Below are positions 1 to 26,200 of a DNA stretch of 64,000 nt, in pieces; within the stretch, counting starts at the first letter, position 1; the number at the start of each line of letters is the position of its first letter. A program made the position numbers and the translations under genes. Below the pieces are notes generated by a model. It saw nothing but the letters and a program-made list of their open reading frames with translations. It searched no databases and was not told where the DNA came from. Location of the stretch: assembly GCA_019155185.1 (NCBI GenBank), contig CM032809.1, positions 5,823,621-5,887,620 on the forward strand, read 5' to 3'. The DNA comes from Beaufortia kweichowensis. Taxonomy: Eukaryota > Chordata > Actinopteri > Cypriniformes > Gastromyzontidae.

Positions 1-2403
1 CTCTTTTATCAACAATATACTGTACATGCCTTACAGGAGAATTCTGTAAATTTGTCTTTTTTGTCTGCTTCAACAAATGTGATTTTACAAATTTTTTGTT
101 GGATTTTGTTTTATAACATTTTGTGGTGGAAATGGCATCTTAAACACTTTTGGAGTGAATTTGTAGAGTTATGTATCCTAAATACAGATTTATTGAAGTT
201 TGTCTCCTAATATTTGTAATTCGCTTTGGATAAAAGCGTCAGCTAAATGCCTAAATGTAAATGTTCTCACAATCTAATTAAATTAAAGCATGATTAAAAA
301 TGCTTTTTTTCTCACATATCGCATCTGTGAAATGAATCTAAATGAAACACTAAAGTCAGTAGCTGAAGAAACACTTTTTAAAAATATTTTTGTAACCCAA
401 AGTTGATGCAAAGGTTGATAATTCAGTTTTTTGCTAATAATGCATATATTGTTCTGTGCTTTAAGCTGCACAGGGACAGCGTGGCTTTAACGTACACTGA
501 TAAAACCACAGCTTCTGAAATACTCTATATTATATAGTACTTCATCTCTGAACTATTGTATCTCAGAGTAAAGAACAGATGCATCCCAGCACAATGTATT
601 TTAAGGTCATCAGTGCAGAGGTCTCTGTCTAACGCCTCAGGCCGGGTCTCTTTAAAGCAGAAAGGTCTGAAATGAGCTGGATGAAAATGCCAGCCGTTCA
701 GTACCGAGCCGCGGGCTCTGAAGACATTCACTTATAAGCTTCCTCAAAGAGTTCCTTTAAAGCCCAGCAAAGACTTGGATGTATAGAACAATATACAGAA
801 GAAACAAGAATGTTTCAGTGGGGCTATTGCAAAAAAACAACAAAGCAGGGAGTGTGTCTAGCTTTCAGGGTTAAATAAAGTTTAGGATTTGTCTCCCTTT
901 AAATTATTTTATATGGTTGAAAGCTGAATTGCATTAAGCATGCCACACAGGATGTTGATATTGAGTGACAGGAATAGAAATGTACTAAAATTAGATTTTT
1001 ACAGATTATGGTAATTTATTCATTAATTTGCAGAAAACATTCTTCCAGAAATATTTGTCTAAAGTTAATTTTGACAAAACCGTCCAAACACAGCCATCTA
1101 ACAGATCTTCCATACAGCACCAATAATTTTAACAAGTAAATATTGTCATCAGAAATGACATCTATTAATTATATTTTTAGATGTATAAAAATATTAATTT
1201 TTGGCAAAATTAAGTATACTTCCACCATTATCCTTACAATTAAAATGAAATCTGTAGGTGCTGAATTACAAACCTTGTCTTCTTGTTCAGATTCAGGAAT
1301 TTAGTGTAATTTAAAAGAAATTTTTAATTTGTGAAGTGGCCCACAACCCTGTTTGGCCATTGTGCCAGTCAGATGAATAAGGATAAGAGATATTGGCAAA
1401 GTAATTTAGCAAGTGCAGTGTTCTGCATAAGACATCTTGATTGTTAAAAACACTCTTAAGATTTGGCAAAGATGGGCTGTTGAATAAACAAGAACAGTGG
1501 CTTCAGAAGGACAAGTCTGTCCAAATCCTAAACTGAGTATCCCTTCAAATATTATTCTTAGTTGTAAAACATCTCCCTTTCGCTGTTGACTTTTGTGTGT
1601 GCCAGACTTGTTTTCACTTAGAAAAACAGTGCTTTTATTGAGACCAGAGACAGGGAACCGATCTCATCAAGGGTCTTTCAGCAGGTTCCAACTGGGACTT
1701 GACACACCGTCTCCACACCCTGTCCAAAAATAAGCCAGCATATCATTTGTGTCTAGATGTGGCTGTTTTTCCTGTGTGTATTAGACAGCTGCCCAGTGAG
1801 GAAAGAGAGAAAGGTTTGGATATTTTTAAAAGAAACCTCCCACTGTGATAAGATTACTTATTGATGTGAAGTAAATATTAAAAAAGATGTGCTGTGACTT
1901 TACAAACTTGAGCTTCTTGTTTTTTGTAGTCTGGGCAGCAAACAAAAACACATGAAATCTGATGTAGTGCTATCTTAGTCTGAATGCTCACACAACATCA
2001 ATGTAAAGCGTTTGTGCTGTATGCATCATTACTATAGCGACCGATATATCAGACATTAACTATGAAAGTAATTAAATCTGATTGGTTTAGTTTAGACAGC
2101 AAAGTGACGGTGCGAGCAGTCAGTCCGGATTTGAAAACCAAATCGGATTTGTGTGCAGTGTAAACAAAGCCTTAATGTGCTCTGATGTGCTTTGTATTGT
2201 AATGAAATTCTTGACAGACGAATGTTGATGTATCTGTAAGTTTGTTGGTTGCCAGGGTGTTGCTATGCATGGCAACTGAGGTATTTTTATCTACTGTATA
2301 TAAAAAAAGTCTCGTTATGACATCATTCATATGAAACATTTATATTGTTAGATATTTTTGTATGTGTGTGTGTACACCTCTCAGCACAGTTTTTCTTTTG
2401 CAG
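1..2403. other. CTNNAL1 upstream intron, no coding exon seen
   Basis: This stretch precedes the first recognisable alpha-catulin exon, which begins in phase 1, so it must be intron of that gene. I looked for the preceding exon (ending around the human IACIEAKQAG segment) and did not find it. It holds one copy of the window's most frequent dispersed repeat (199-264) and near 2240 a short GTTGC-rich stretch. A palindromic-looking CGGATTTG segment near 2125-2150 may be repeat-derived. The short ORFs here have no coding character. Confidence 0.7.
199..264 (-). repeat. dispersed fish repeat, GCATTTAGCTGACGC family
   Basis: Minus-orientation copy of a conserved 65-75 bp unit containing AGCTGACGCTTTTATCCAAA. 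Related copies occur at 3109-3180, 5401-5472, 10153-10208, 10320-10376, 10691-10783, 27101-27145 and 34983-35022. The unit is very common in teleost DNA. Confidence 0.8.
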
Positions 2404-17239
<14,836 letters not shown>

Positions 17240-18190
17240 CTGTTGCAAACAGCGTAAACCAAAGTCTGTCTTGCCCGTTCACGCACACAGCGGCGCACTC
17301 GCTAACATCGTGCCATTCTTTGTGCTTTTGATCTTTTGCTTTGTGTTGTATGATAGCAGTGGCATTACCAGCCTCATTCCAGATACCAAAAAATATTGAA
17401 GAAAAACACCTCCATTGCATGTGTTTAAGTCATTATGCAACGGTTTCAAGTGTAATGGCTGATAAATAAGCTAAAGATTTAACCCTACCAATATTAGACT
17501 CTTAATTGTATACGAGAACTTATTTTGATGAAAAATAATCTGTACACTGTATTTAACATAACTGCCTCATGTTGAAGTTGATGCCAAATATATCAACTGT
17601 TTTTATCATCTTTCTGCACTGGTTTTGCCATAAGGCGTGCTCAAAGACACAATGTCAATGATTTTGGATCTATAGCATCATAATGTTCAGTGTTTTAGAA
17701 CGAGGAACACCAATATCCAAAGAGGCAAGAATGTTAGGAACAAAGAATCAGTTCCTGTAAGTGTACTTTTTGTAGGAGTCAAAGCCTTGTAATATAGACT
17801 GCCTTGTAGGTCACTGTGATTTGTATTTTTATTTTAAATCTAACAGTGTAAGCCGAGCTTTGGTACATTAACCTGAAAGGATGACAGTATATGAATCAGT
17901 TTGACTGTTTTGTACCAAGAGGAAACTATTTATCACAGATTACAAGATTCTTGTGAATTGGGACACCAATTCTTGTTGATACTTTGCTAAAATGTTCCTT
18001 TAATTACAGTCAGTCATAAGCTTCAGAGATGATTGTGCAGCTATGAGTTGTATTAGCCTTGGACCATTAATGACCATTGAATGATTGTTAAATCACAAAA
18101 ATCTAAATATACGTTATTTTTATTAAAGAAATTACTGACTGTGTGATTTATTTATGCATTTACACATTATCTTCAACATAATGATCGTAA
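17240..18190 (+). other. CTNNAL1: CTNNAL1 3' UTR (inferred)
   Basis: AT-rich non-coding sequence between the alpha-catulin stop codon and its poly(A) signal. No coding exon is recognisable. Its extent is inferred from the first good AATAAA at 18191. Confidence 0.6.
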
Positions 18191-18196
18191 AATAAA
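18191..18196 (+). terminator. CTNNAL1: poly(A) signal AATAAA for CTNNAL1
   Basis: Canonical AATAAA on the + strand about 950 bp after the alpha-catulin stop. The ABITRAM poly(A) signal lies on the opposite strand only 50 bp further right, so cleavage of both transcripts should fall in the same few dozen bases. Confidence 0.6.
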
Positions 18197-18245
18197 CTGA
18201 AAAGATGGAATATGCTCAGAATGGAGCTGATCTTTTAATTTAAAG

Positions 18246-18251
18246 TTTATT
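18246..18251 (-). terminator. ABITRAM: poly(A) signal AATAAA for ABITRAM (minus strand)
   Basis: TTTATT on the + strand reads AATAAA on the minus strand, about 345 bp downstream of the ABITRAM stop codon. It is the nearest good signal before the CTNNAL1 signal on the other strand. Confidence 0.5.
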
Positions 18252-18595
18252 GGTAGTATGATTGTACAGTATGCAAAACTTGCATTAAACTCAAGTGTTA
18301 TGAGCAGTGTGTCTGTAAACATACAGACCTATTCCTCAAAAAGAAAGACAGTTAACAAACCAGTAAACTAAACACAAAATAATAGCTTTGACTTTCATGT
18401 ATCTTATGAACACTGGAGAAGTCCAACAAAATGCAATAGTCTGTTTTGAGCTCTCTTGCAATCCAATAACAATGAAATCCAAAATTGTTCTTCTTTCAAG
18501 TCGTCGTGAAAACTTGGTTCGTAAGAGTCCAGACAGTCGTGATGCCATTTGCCTTCTTTTAAGGTAGTTGTTCTTCAAAGGAGTGCCAGCTGAAC

Positions 18596-20001
18596 TCAGG
18601 AAGGCTCTTGTGGGTTTGGTCTTTTAGACAGACCCTCCTCATACTGTCCTCTGGTCAAAAGTCCTTCAGTGACACTCTTGCTTTCTTCAAATTTAGGTAA
18701 TATAACAGCGATGTACCCCTCTGTGGACGGCTGGGCCATGAAGAACAAAAGAAACAAACACATTTGGACTTAGGGTTTAGATTTTTTTGCTTACGTACAT
18801 TAAGTTATTTATCACTAAATGTGTATACAAAGAATATTTTAAGACGTACCTTTTCCAGTAACAGATCTGGAGTATTGAGAATGGCTTCATTTACTTCTAA
18901 GAGGCGTCCTCTGATACAGCTGAGGAAATATGGGGGAATCAACATCATTGTAGATCATTTTAGTAAACATAGAAGCTGTAACTAAAGTTAGATCCACAGT
19001 GTCAGTCTATGGTTAAACATTCTGTGAACAGACGCTATACCTGAATATAGTATACTCTTCCTCATCTGTGCATGTTATTCTACAGAGAGGGGCAAACTCT
19101 GTGAGGAACTGGCCACCCTGCAGAGCAAATTACACAGCACACATTAATAACGACAATCAGATAGTTATATAGGATACTGTATATAATTACCACAATCATT
19201 TTGTATGGAAAGAATGATTACTGCTGACAGGTACAGGTACACACTCTTTTTGACTTTCCAGAGACTTTGTTCTTCAGCCGGCTGCACCCATCACTGATCT
19301 GATAATTGATGTTTTTAATTTTTCGTCCTTTCTGAAGGATGGGGTGAGACTCCGCTAGTGTAATGACGCAAATCCTGACAAGAAAAAAATCCCTTAGATT
19401 TTCACCTAATAGAAAGGCTTAAATAATCGTTTTCACACAAAAAATGCAATAATAGTTTAGAAGTGTGTCTTGAAAAAAGGTTTGTTATTTAATACCTTTA
19501 CATTTGTACTAAAACAGGACAAATTCAAATGATTTTTTGATCATGTTTATCATTTTCTTATGTAGTGTGTATTGGGCGTTATTCCAGTAGGATTTATGCT
19601 GTTTCCCATCCACTAGATCCCATCCCACCAAACACATAACCAGTCCAGTAGAGACCCACAGAGACCATTATAGTGGCCATAAAGGCTATTAAATCCAATA
19701 GAAGTGTTTTGAATCTACTGTATAGTATTTAAATTATACAGTATAGAGAGAATATATTCAAATAGTTGTATGGAGATGTCAGGGTCTTGTTTTACCTGTT
19801 GGAGTGTTGCAGAATGCAGTGATCCTCACGTGCCTTTCCCTTTAAATCTACATGTACCAAACAAATGTTTTAAATTAAAGGCGATCTTTACCCAAAGATA
19901 AATTATTCGACAACATGGTGTAATGTTCAGCACATATTACCTGTTTTGTACCATCGGGTAAAATATCGGTCAATCACTGATGGAGTTTTCCTGTCTTCCA
20001 T
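18596..20001 (-). CDS. ABITRAM: actin-binding transcription modulator (ABITRAM / FAM206A / Simiate), complete
   Basis: Small protein with a lipoyl/biotinyl-carrier-like fold, reported in nuclear speckles and at F-actin in neurons. Six minus-strand exons, all GT-AG with matching phases: 19941-20001, 19796-19847, 19245-19374, 19041-19117, 18850-18919, 18596-18730 (TGA stop). They sum to 525 nt, 174 residues, against about 181 in human. Diagnostic segments are VIDRYFTRWYK at the N-terminus, EDHCILQHSNRICVITLAES, FLTEFAPLC, and STEGYIAV followed by PKFEESKSVTEGLLT near the C-terminus. The start is the ATG giving MEDRKTPSVIDRY, which keeps the conserved N-terminal block. It is tail to tail with CTNNAL1 and head to head with ELP2. 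The CTNNAL1-ABITRAM neighbour pair is also present in human. Confidence 0.95.
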
Positions 20002-20281
20002 AATACCGAACGTTTAAAGCGTTTTAAGCCGAACCACAACTCGTGTTACACAACAAATTCACATTTCTGAATTCACATCCGGTTAAATTCACCTAGTGGT
20101 ATCTGCCGTTTGTTAATGAAATATAATGTATATAAATGCATTATCTGATAATAATTGTATAAAAATTCTTATTTAAACAAACTTATCCTTTAAATCTCAT
20201 TATTAATAACTCTCTCCGGAACTATTGTGATGGAGAGTTTTCCAGGGTTTGGTTTAACTGTAACACGCTGCGATGTTGAAG
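20002..20281. promoter_or_regulatory. probable bidirectional promoter, ABITRAM / ELP2
   Basis: Only 280 bp separate the divergent start codons of ABITRAM (minus) and ELP2 (plus). The interval has no obvious TATA box at a fixed distance from either start. It contains two ETS-type cores: ATCCGG at 20077-20082 and CCGGAA at 20217-20222. ETS sites are common in TATA-less housekeeping bidirectional promoters. Transcription start sites are not visible from sequence. Confidence 0.65.
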
Positions 20282-23200
20282 ATGGAAGCGCCAGTTATGG
20301 ACACATGTCATGTATCTTGTTGTGCAAATCGCACTCCTAATGTTGTGTCATGGGGCAGAAGTGGTCTTATCGCGTTTGGGACGTGTAATTCAGTTGTCAT
20401 TTATAATCCGCAGGTACTGACAGTTAGTTATTAGTTAGTTATTCTTTCCCCATGCGCTGTAAATGATGCAGCTGATGAGTTATACACTTCACAATGTTAA
20501 ATAAAATATTTAACTTATGTGTTTTGAATGTATAAGTGAATTTTCGGTAAATATGTATGGTTTCGTGCCTGATGAGCTATTAAATCTAATTGAAGAATTG
20601 TTATTCTGCTACGGGTTTGTGTCACATTGTTTTATTACTTTGTTGTATTATTTGTCATCAGGAAATTAGGGTTGTCGAGACCCTTAACAAACACACTGGA
20701 AGGGTGAATGCTGTCAAGTGGGTGTATAAAACTGACTGCAGTAAGTCTTATTTTAACCATTAATATGATAAACAGTGAATGCATTTGTAAACGTGATTGT
20801 GTTTGATTTCTGTTTATGTGGTTTAAAAATTAAAACTGCAAAACTATCAAAGAAATACGATTATACTCTTTTAATTATTCATCTTCTAATTAATTAATCT
20901 TTAAATTAATTTAATATTTAATTATTTTTAATATTTTAAATTTAGCCTACCACATCTGCTTTGAAGTCTGTCACTTTTAAATGAGACATTATTAAGAAAG
21001 TGATGGTAGAAACCTGACCTTTTTCGTCTATAGGTCCAGAAACACAGCTAGTGTCTGGTGGGTCAGATAATAATGTGATTGTTTGGGAGAAACATGATGG
21101 AAAGGTAAGAGTTTAGAAATGGTGATATAAACAACTGTGCTGATGAAATAGTCTGTGCAACCACACATCATAGATTAAGTTGTAATCTCTTGTTATGTTT
21201 AATCAGCATTTAAGGTAATCAAAATGTGAAGTAATAAGTATATTAACCACAATAACAAGGATAGTTGAATAGCTTTAAATATGTGTCTGGTTGTTGATTT
21301 AAGTTTGTTCATCTTCTGGCCCAGTTCAGTGTAAGTGCAGTATGTTCAGGGCACTCGGGACCCGTGTGTGCTGTGGATGCTGTGTCTCTGTCCTCTCATT
21401 TGCTGCTGGCCTCCGTATCATCAGACTCTTCTGTTAAACTCTGGACATGCACCTCTGATAAAGGTAAAAAGTTTCAGGTTATTTAAAGCGTCTTTAGAAG
21501 AATGTGGATTTAAAAACTAAAATTGCATTTTTTAATATTATTAGTGGACCTTTGTATTTTCCAAGCCTGACATCTGCTGGCCGATTACTGTAAATAATGA
21601 CCAGCTATAATCCCTTTCTATATTTTACATGCTAGCAGTAATGTGTAAAACATGAAGAATATTATTTTTACAATTTACTTTTGGCACTGTAAAAATAAGT
21701 GTCTCTCAGCTTTTAGCTGTACAGTTATAGATACTAGTATACATAATAGTAAAACAATATTTGTGTTTTAATACTGTAAGTATCAGTGTTTCCCAGTGAG
21801 CATGTTTTGTTAATGTTAATACAGGAAGAGGTAAGGGCCATTTGACTGAGATGTAATAAAAAACTGTCAAACATTACAAAACCTAACATGTGCCCGTACA
21901 TGGGAAAGAATAATTAAGTCAATCAATTTGATTTGTTTATAAGCTTTCTGTATTATTTTCTAGTCTTTTTCTCATTAAGCATAAGACTATTGGTGCACTT
22001 TTTCTGCATCTGGACAGAGTAAAGACACCAGAATGTGTCTAATTTTAGACTTCAGAAATGTTCTCATATGCGCCCTCTTGCGGCCACTATGCGCTATGGT
22101 TGCACACTTTGCCATTACAGGAGCGTTTGTGGTGTGTGAAACCCATATACTGTCAATTAAGTGTATAATTGTGTTTACTGCATAATAAAGTGGTCCACAT
22201 GTGCTCATTTATTCTGCCTGAGCATGTATTTTGGGGCGTTAAAATCTTTTGGCACAATTTCCTCAGGTCATGCAATGATGGTGAATTGCATCATTTCTCT
22301 ACCTCTCAAATGACATTTATCTAATGAGCTGTCTGCCAAGACGCAGAAACAGATTTTCTTTTAGCCCAGAATATTTTAAACATATCATTATTCTTTAATT
22401 TAGCTCACCTACAGGTTTACTGGGTAATTGCTGTGATAGAGTTAGATTGTTTGGACTGGTAATAACCTGCTTTAAAAGAATAAGTTATTATTCTTATCAG
22501 AATTCATCATGAGCTGGCAGGTTGGGGCTCATGTCTGGACTTTCTGCTCTCTTCATTAGCTGAATGCCTGCAGACCTTATCTTTTGGGAGCGGGTTTGTG
22601 ATGGATGTCTCCTTGGCGTTGTTGCCAGGCAGCAGAGGTAAGCCGTGCCCGCTGTTCTGTGTTGATTTGCTACATTGTCCATCCATATCACATGTTGAAA
22701 TCTCATTCTGTGCTTTAAATATGTCCTGGGGCGATGTTATACTGCCTCTTACTTTTTATTCACTGCTGGGCTGTAGCTGTATTTTTCTCCTAGATGCTGT
22801 TTAAAGACTTAAAGTCACTTGTCAGGCTCAGAGATTTGTCCTTGTGGTGCGCAGGAGGATAATTACATCTTTTCTTCTTGCAGTTCCAGTACTGGCCTGT
22901 GGGGGCGATGAGAGCAAAGTCCACCTGTATGTGCAGAACAGTGAACAGGTGAGGATGTTTATTGTTTCTGATGTACTCTCAGTAGGTATTTTTTATACAA
23001 AGTGTCTGCGTTAGGGATTGTATATCAGCTTCTTAATATTATAGAAATGTTATTTACTTTTTCCCAGTCATATTTAGAGACTAAATATTACAGAATTTTG
23101 GAGATGGACTCATTGACTCCTGAATGAATTGACTCAAAAGTGTCTTATCTAGTATAAATTTAATGTTTAGCATATTGTCTGCTGATATGTTCAGTTTCAG

Positions 23201-26200
23201 AGGATGCTGACACTTACAGGCCATGAGGATTGGGTACGTGGTTTGGAATGGGCTGTCAAAGGTAGGACCTGTGAACTGATTTTATACAGTCAGCCCATAA
23301 AAGTTAGTTAGTTAGTTAAAGATTCATAGTATCATTCAAATTTGTATTGCAACCACTGCAACCCTGAAGACATTACATCTTATTTCACCCCATACTTAAA
23401 AATAAAACTAATTCTTTATCATGTATAAAAAAAGCTTTATTTTACGACCTTTTGATTAGTGTAATGCGTAATCTCACTGTCATTACCACAGAGAAAAACA
23501 TACAATATTTAAATTGTGGAGTACTGGAATATCATGGTTATATATGTTTTATGTTTTTATGTAACTAATTTAACTTTTGGATTTGAATTGAAAGAAAGTC
23601 AATTTTTCTGTACTGCCCATACAGTATGAGAATTTAATCAATCGAGAATGGCTATAATTGCAATTTAGAATTATTATTTTTTTCGGATGATATATGATGT
23701 GTGTCTTTGTAAGCTAAAGGTACAGGTCTAATTAAAGATGACACACAAACAGTGCTTATAAAACACACCACCCAGAGGAGCTGCTGTCCATGCTGATTTT
23801 CTCTTCTGTTCTTTTATAATGCATGAAACTCAACTGAAGTTAAATATTCAAGCAGTAAAGCCATTTTATTCATCAGTGTGTTTGCATCTAAATGTTTAGA
23901 TGGAGAGCTCCTGCTAGCCAGCTGTTCACAGGACTGTCTGATCAGAGTATGGAAGCTGTTTGCCAAGACTGCTGCTGAACCAGAGCAACAGACCGACACT
24001 GTCATCAGAATGAAGGAGAATGTCTTTGAAGTGTCTGGAGATGGTGCCAGTCTGATTAAATAGTCTAAGAAATAATGAATGAAGATGTTGATTGTATTAA
24101 ATTATTCTTAAACCTAATGTCCATGTTCTGGTCTATTAAAAATGTACTTTGTTTTGTAATTGAGATAAAATATAAGTGCCAAATGCATGTTACAACTGAC
24201 TTTACTGGTGATCAGTAACCAAAAGTTGTCTGGTTAGTTGTTTAATTTTAAAATGATTTTTAATGCAGACCTATGCAAGTGATTTAAATCAAACCATCTA
24301 TGTCTATGTATTTTAACGACTTTCATATCACACATTGTCCAATGTTCTCTGTGTTGTTTCTGCCCCTAGTGTTTGCTGTGACTCTTGAAACAGTGCTAGC
24401 TGGTCATGAAAACTGGGTTTATGGGATTCACTGGCAGCCTCCACATATCAAAGGTATTACTGCATGCTTCTATCCCAAATATGCTGTTATGGCTTTAGCA
24501 GGTGTATAGCAATGAGCTAATACCCTTTATAATATCATATCACCTTAATGATTGTGTAGTTATCTGCCTTGTCCAAGTCTTTGTTTTGTAACGTGTTGTC
24601 TCCCCCTGCAGGTGACACAGTGGAACAGCCTCTGAAACTGCTCTCTGCATCAATGGACAAGACCATGATCTTATGGGGACCAGAGGAGGATTCAGGTGTA
24701 TGGGTGGAACAGGTCAGTCACCTTACTTATTATTTACTGCATATTGTGCGGTTGTGGTTGTGTATGCACTGTATAAGTTGTGTATATAGTGTGTGCAACT
24801 TGTTTTAATTGAAGTAGCATATGGAACACAAGTGTGCATTGAATGATAAATACATCTGGTTATATTTGATTTGATATTAATGTTTTATTTTATTTTTTGT
24901 ACCTTTTATTTGGATATTTTAGTTTAATTTTTAACAATTTGCTTTTGTTATTTTATTCCTATATTTTATTGTTATTTATTTGATCTTAATATTGCTAGAT
25001 ATGGTTTTCATTTTGATCATTTTAGTGCCTTGACTTAAACGTATTTCAGTTTATTGCTACAGCAACACATCTCATTTTTGTGTACTTTATTTAAATTATT
25101 TTGAGGCCTATATTTGATTTAATTTCAATAAACAGAAACATTAAATACATTTAGTTTTAGCAAACTAAAATTACTTTAGATCAGACAAATCTGTTCAAAT
25201 GGAGAAATCAAGAAAAAGAATAACAATCAATAGAGATACAGTTATTTATTGCAAAGTTCATCTGTTGTATAGTGAGATCTCGTAAAGAAAGAAACCCATC
25301 CAAAAGCCATGTCTGCCTTTCCCCATCTCCTTCATCTCCTCTTGCAAGTCATGGACTTCTAGAATACACAGCAGAGACAAGAATGTCTGTGTCCCTTTCT
25401 GTGGGTCACACAGGAAACATCTGCTCATTCTCTGGTAACTCGTGCACATGCAAAGAATGTCACAGATACGCTTGTTCTCCTCCACCGAAGGACTGTGAAC
25501 GATTGGCGAGTTCCTCTGAGAAATAGGGTGGCGCTACCTCAGATAACCTCAAAGAGATGATGTTTTTTGTATTTCATTTCAGCAATAACAGGACATTTTG
25601 ATTGGCGTTCCAGCAGCAGATAACAGGCATGGCATGCTGCTTGATTAATAAGAAGCACTAACTTTGATCTCAGATCACTGCTCTGCATAAAGCCTCCTGA
25701 TTCTGACACTCGCCGTCTTGTCGTACGATGTCTCGCGTGTTTTGTCGTGCTTTAGCACGTCCAATTAAAAAGGAAAGGTCGTGAAGTGTGTTAGCGAGAG
25801 GTAAAGGGTAAGGTTTAGATTTTATTCTACATGATTGCAGTAGGAGAGACCGTATTCTCCGCGCTGCATGTGTCTTCTGTATTGAGCGGTAAAGGGCATA
25901 CGATATGAGGTAGGTGTGAACTGGGGTATCTGATGTAGATGAGAGCCTTTGAACTGACAGGTTCCCTCCTACAAAGGAAAGCGAATGTCTGTTATCGCAC
26001 AACCTTTCTGCTTCCCACCTTCACTTTTAGCTTTTAAGAACAATTTAATAACAGACATTATACATGCTCGTAAAAGATGATCTTTATTTTAACTCTGCAC
26101 TTCTAACAAAGCCACTTAAGTGTTTTTCAGTGCAAACAGATGAGGATTAAATCCAGGCTTTACTACCGAGTTCTCACAGACTGACTACTCGTGTCCCACT

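Noticed and set aside
20273..20275. Upstream ATG as the ELP2 start
   Set aside because: The ATG at 20282 aligns with the human N-terminus and has a stronger Kozak context, although 20273 is in frame and cannot be excluded.
25670..26002. 110-residue minus-strand ORF in the ELP2 intron
   Set aside because: No recognisable domain, no splice borders matching a gene model; probably chance in a GC-richer non-coding block.
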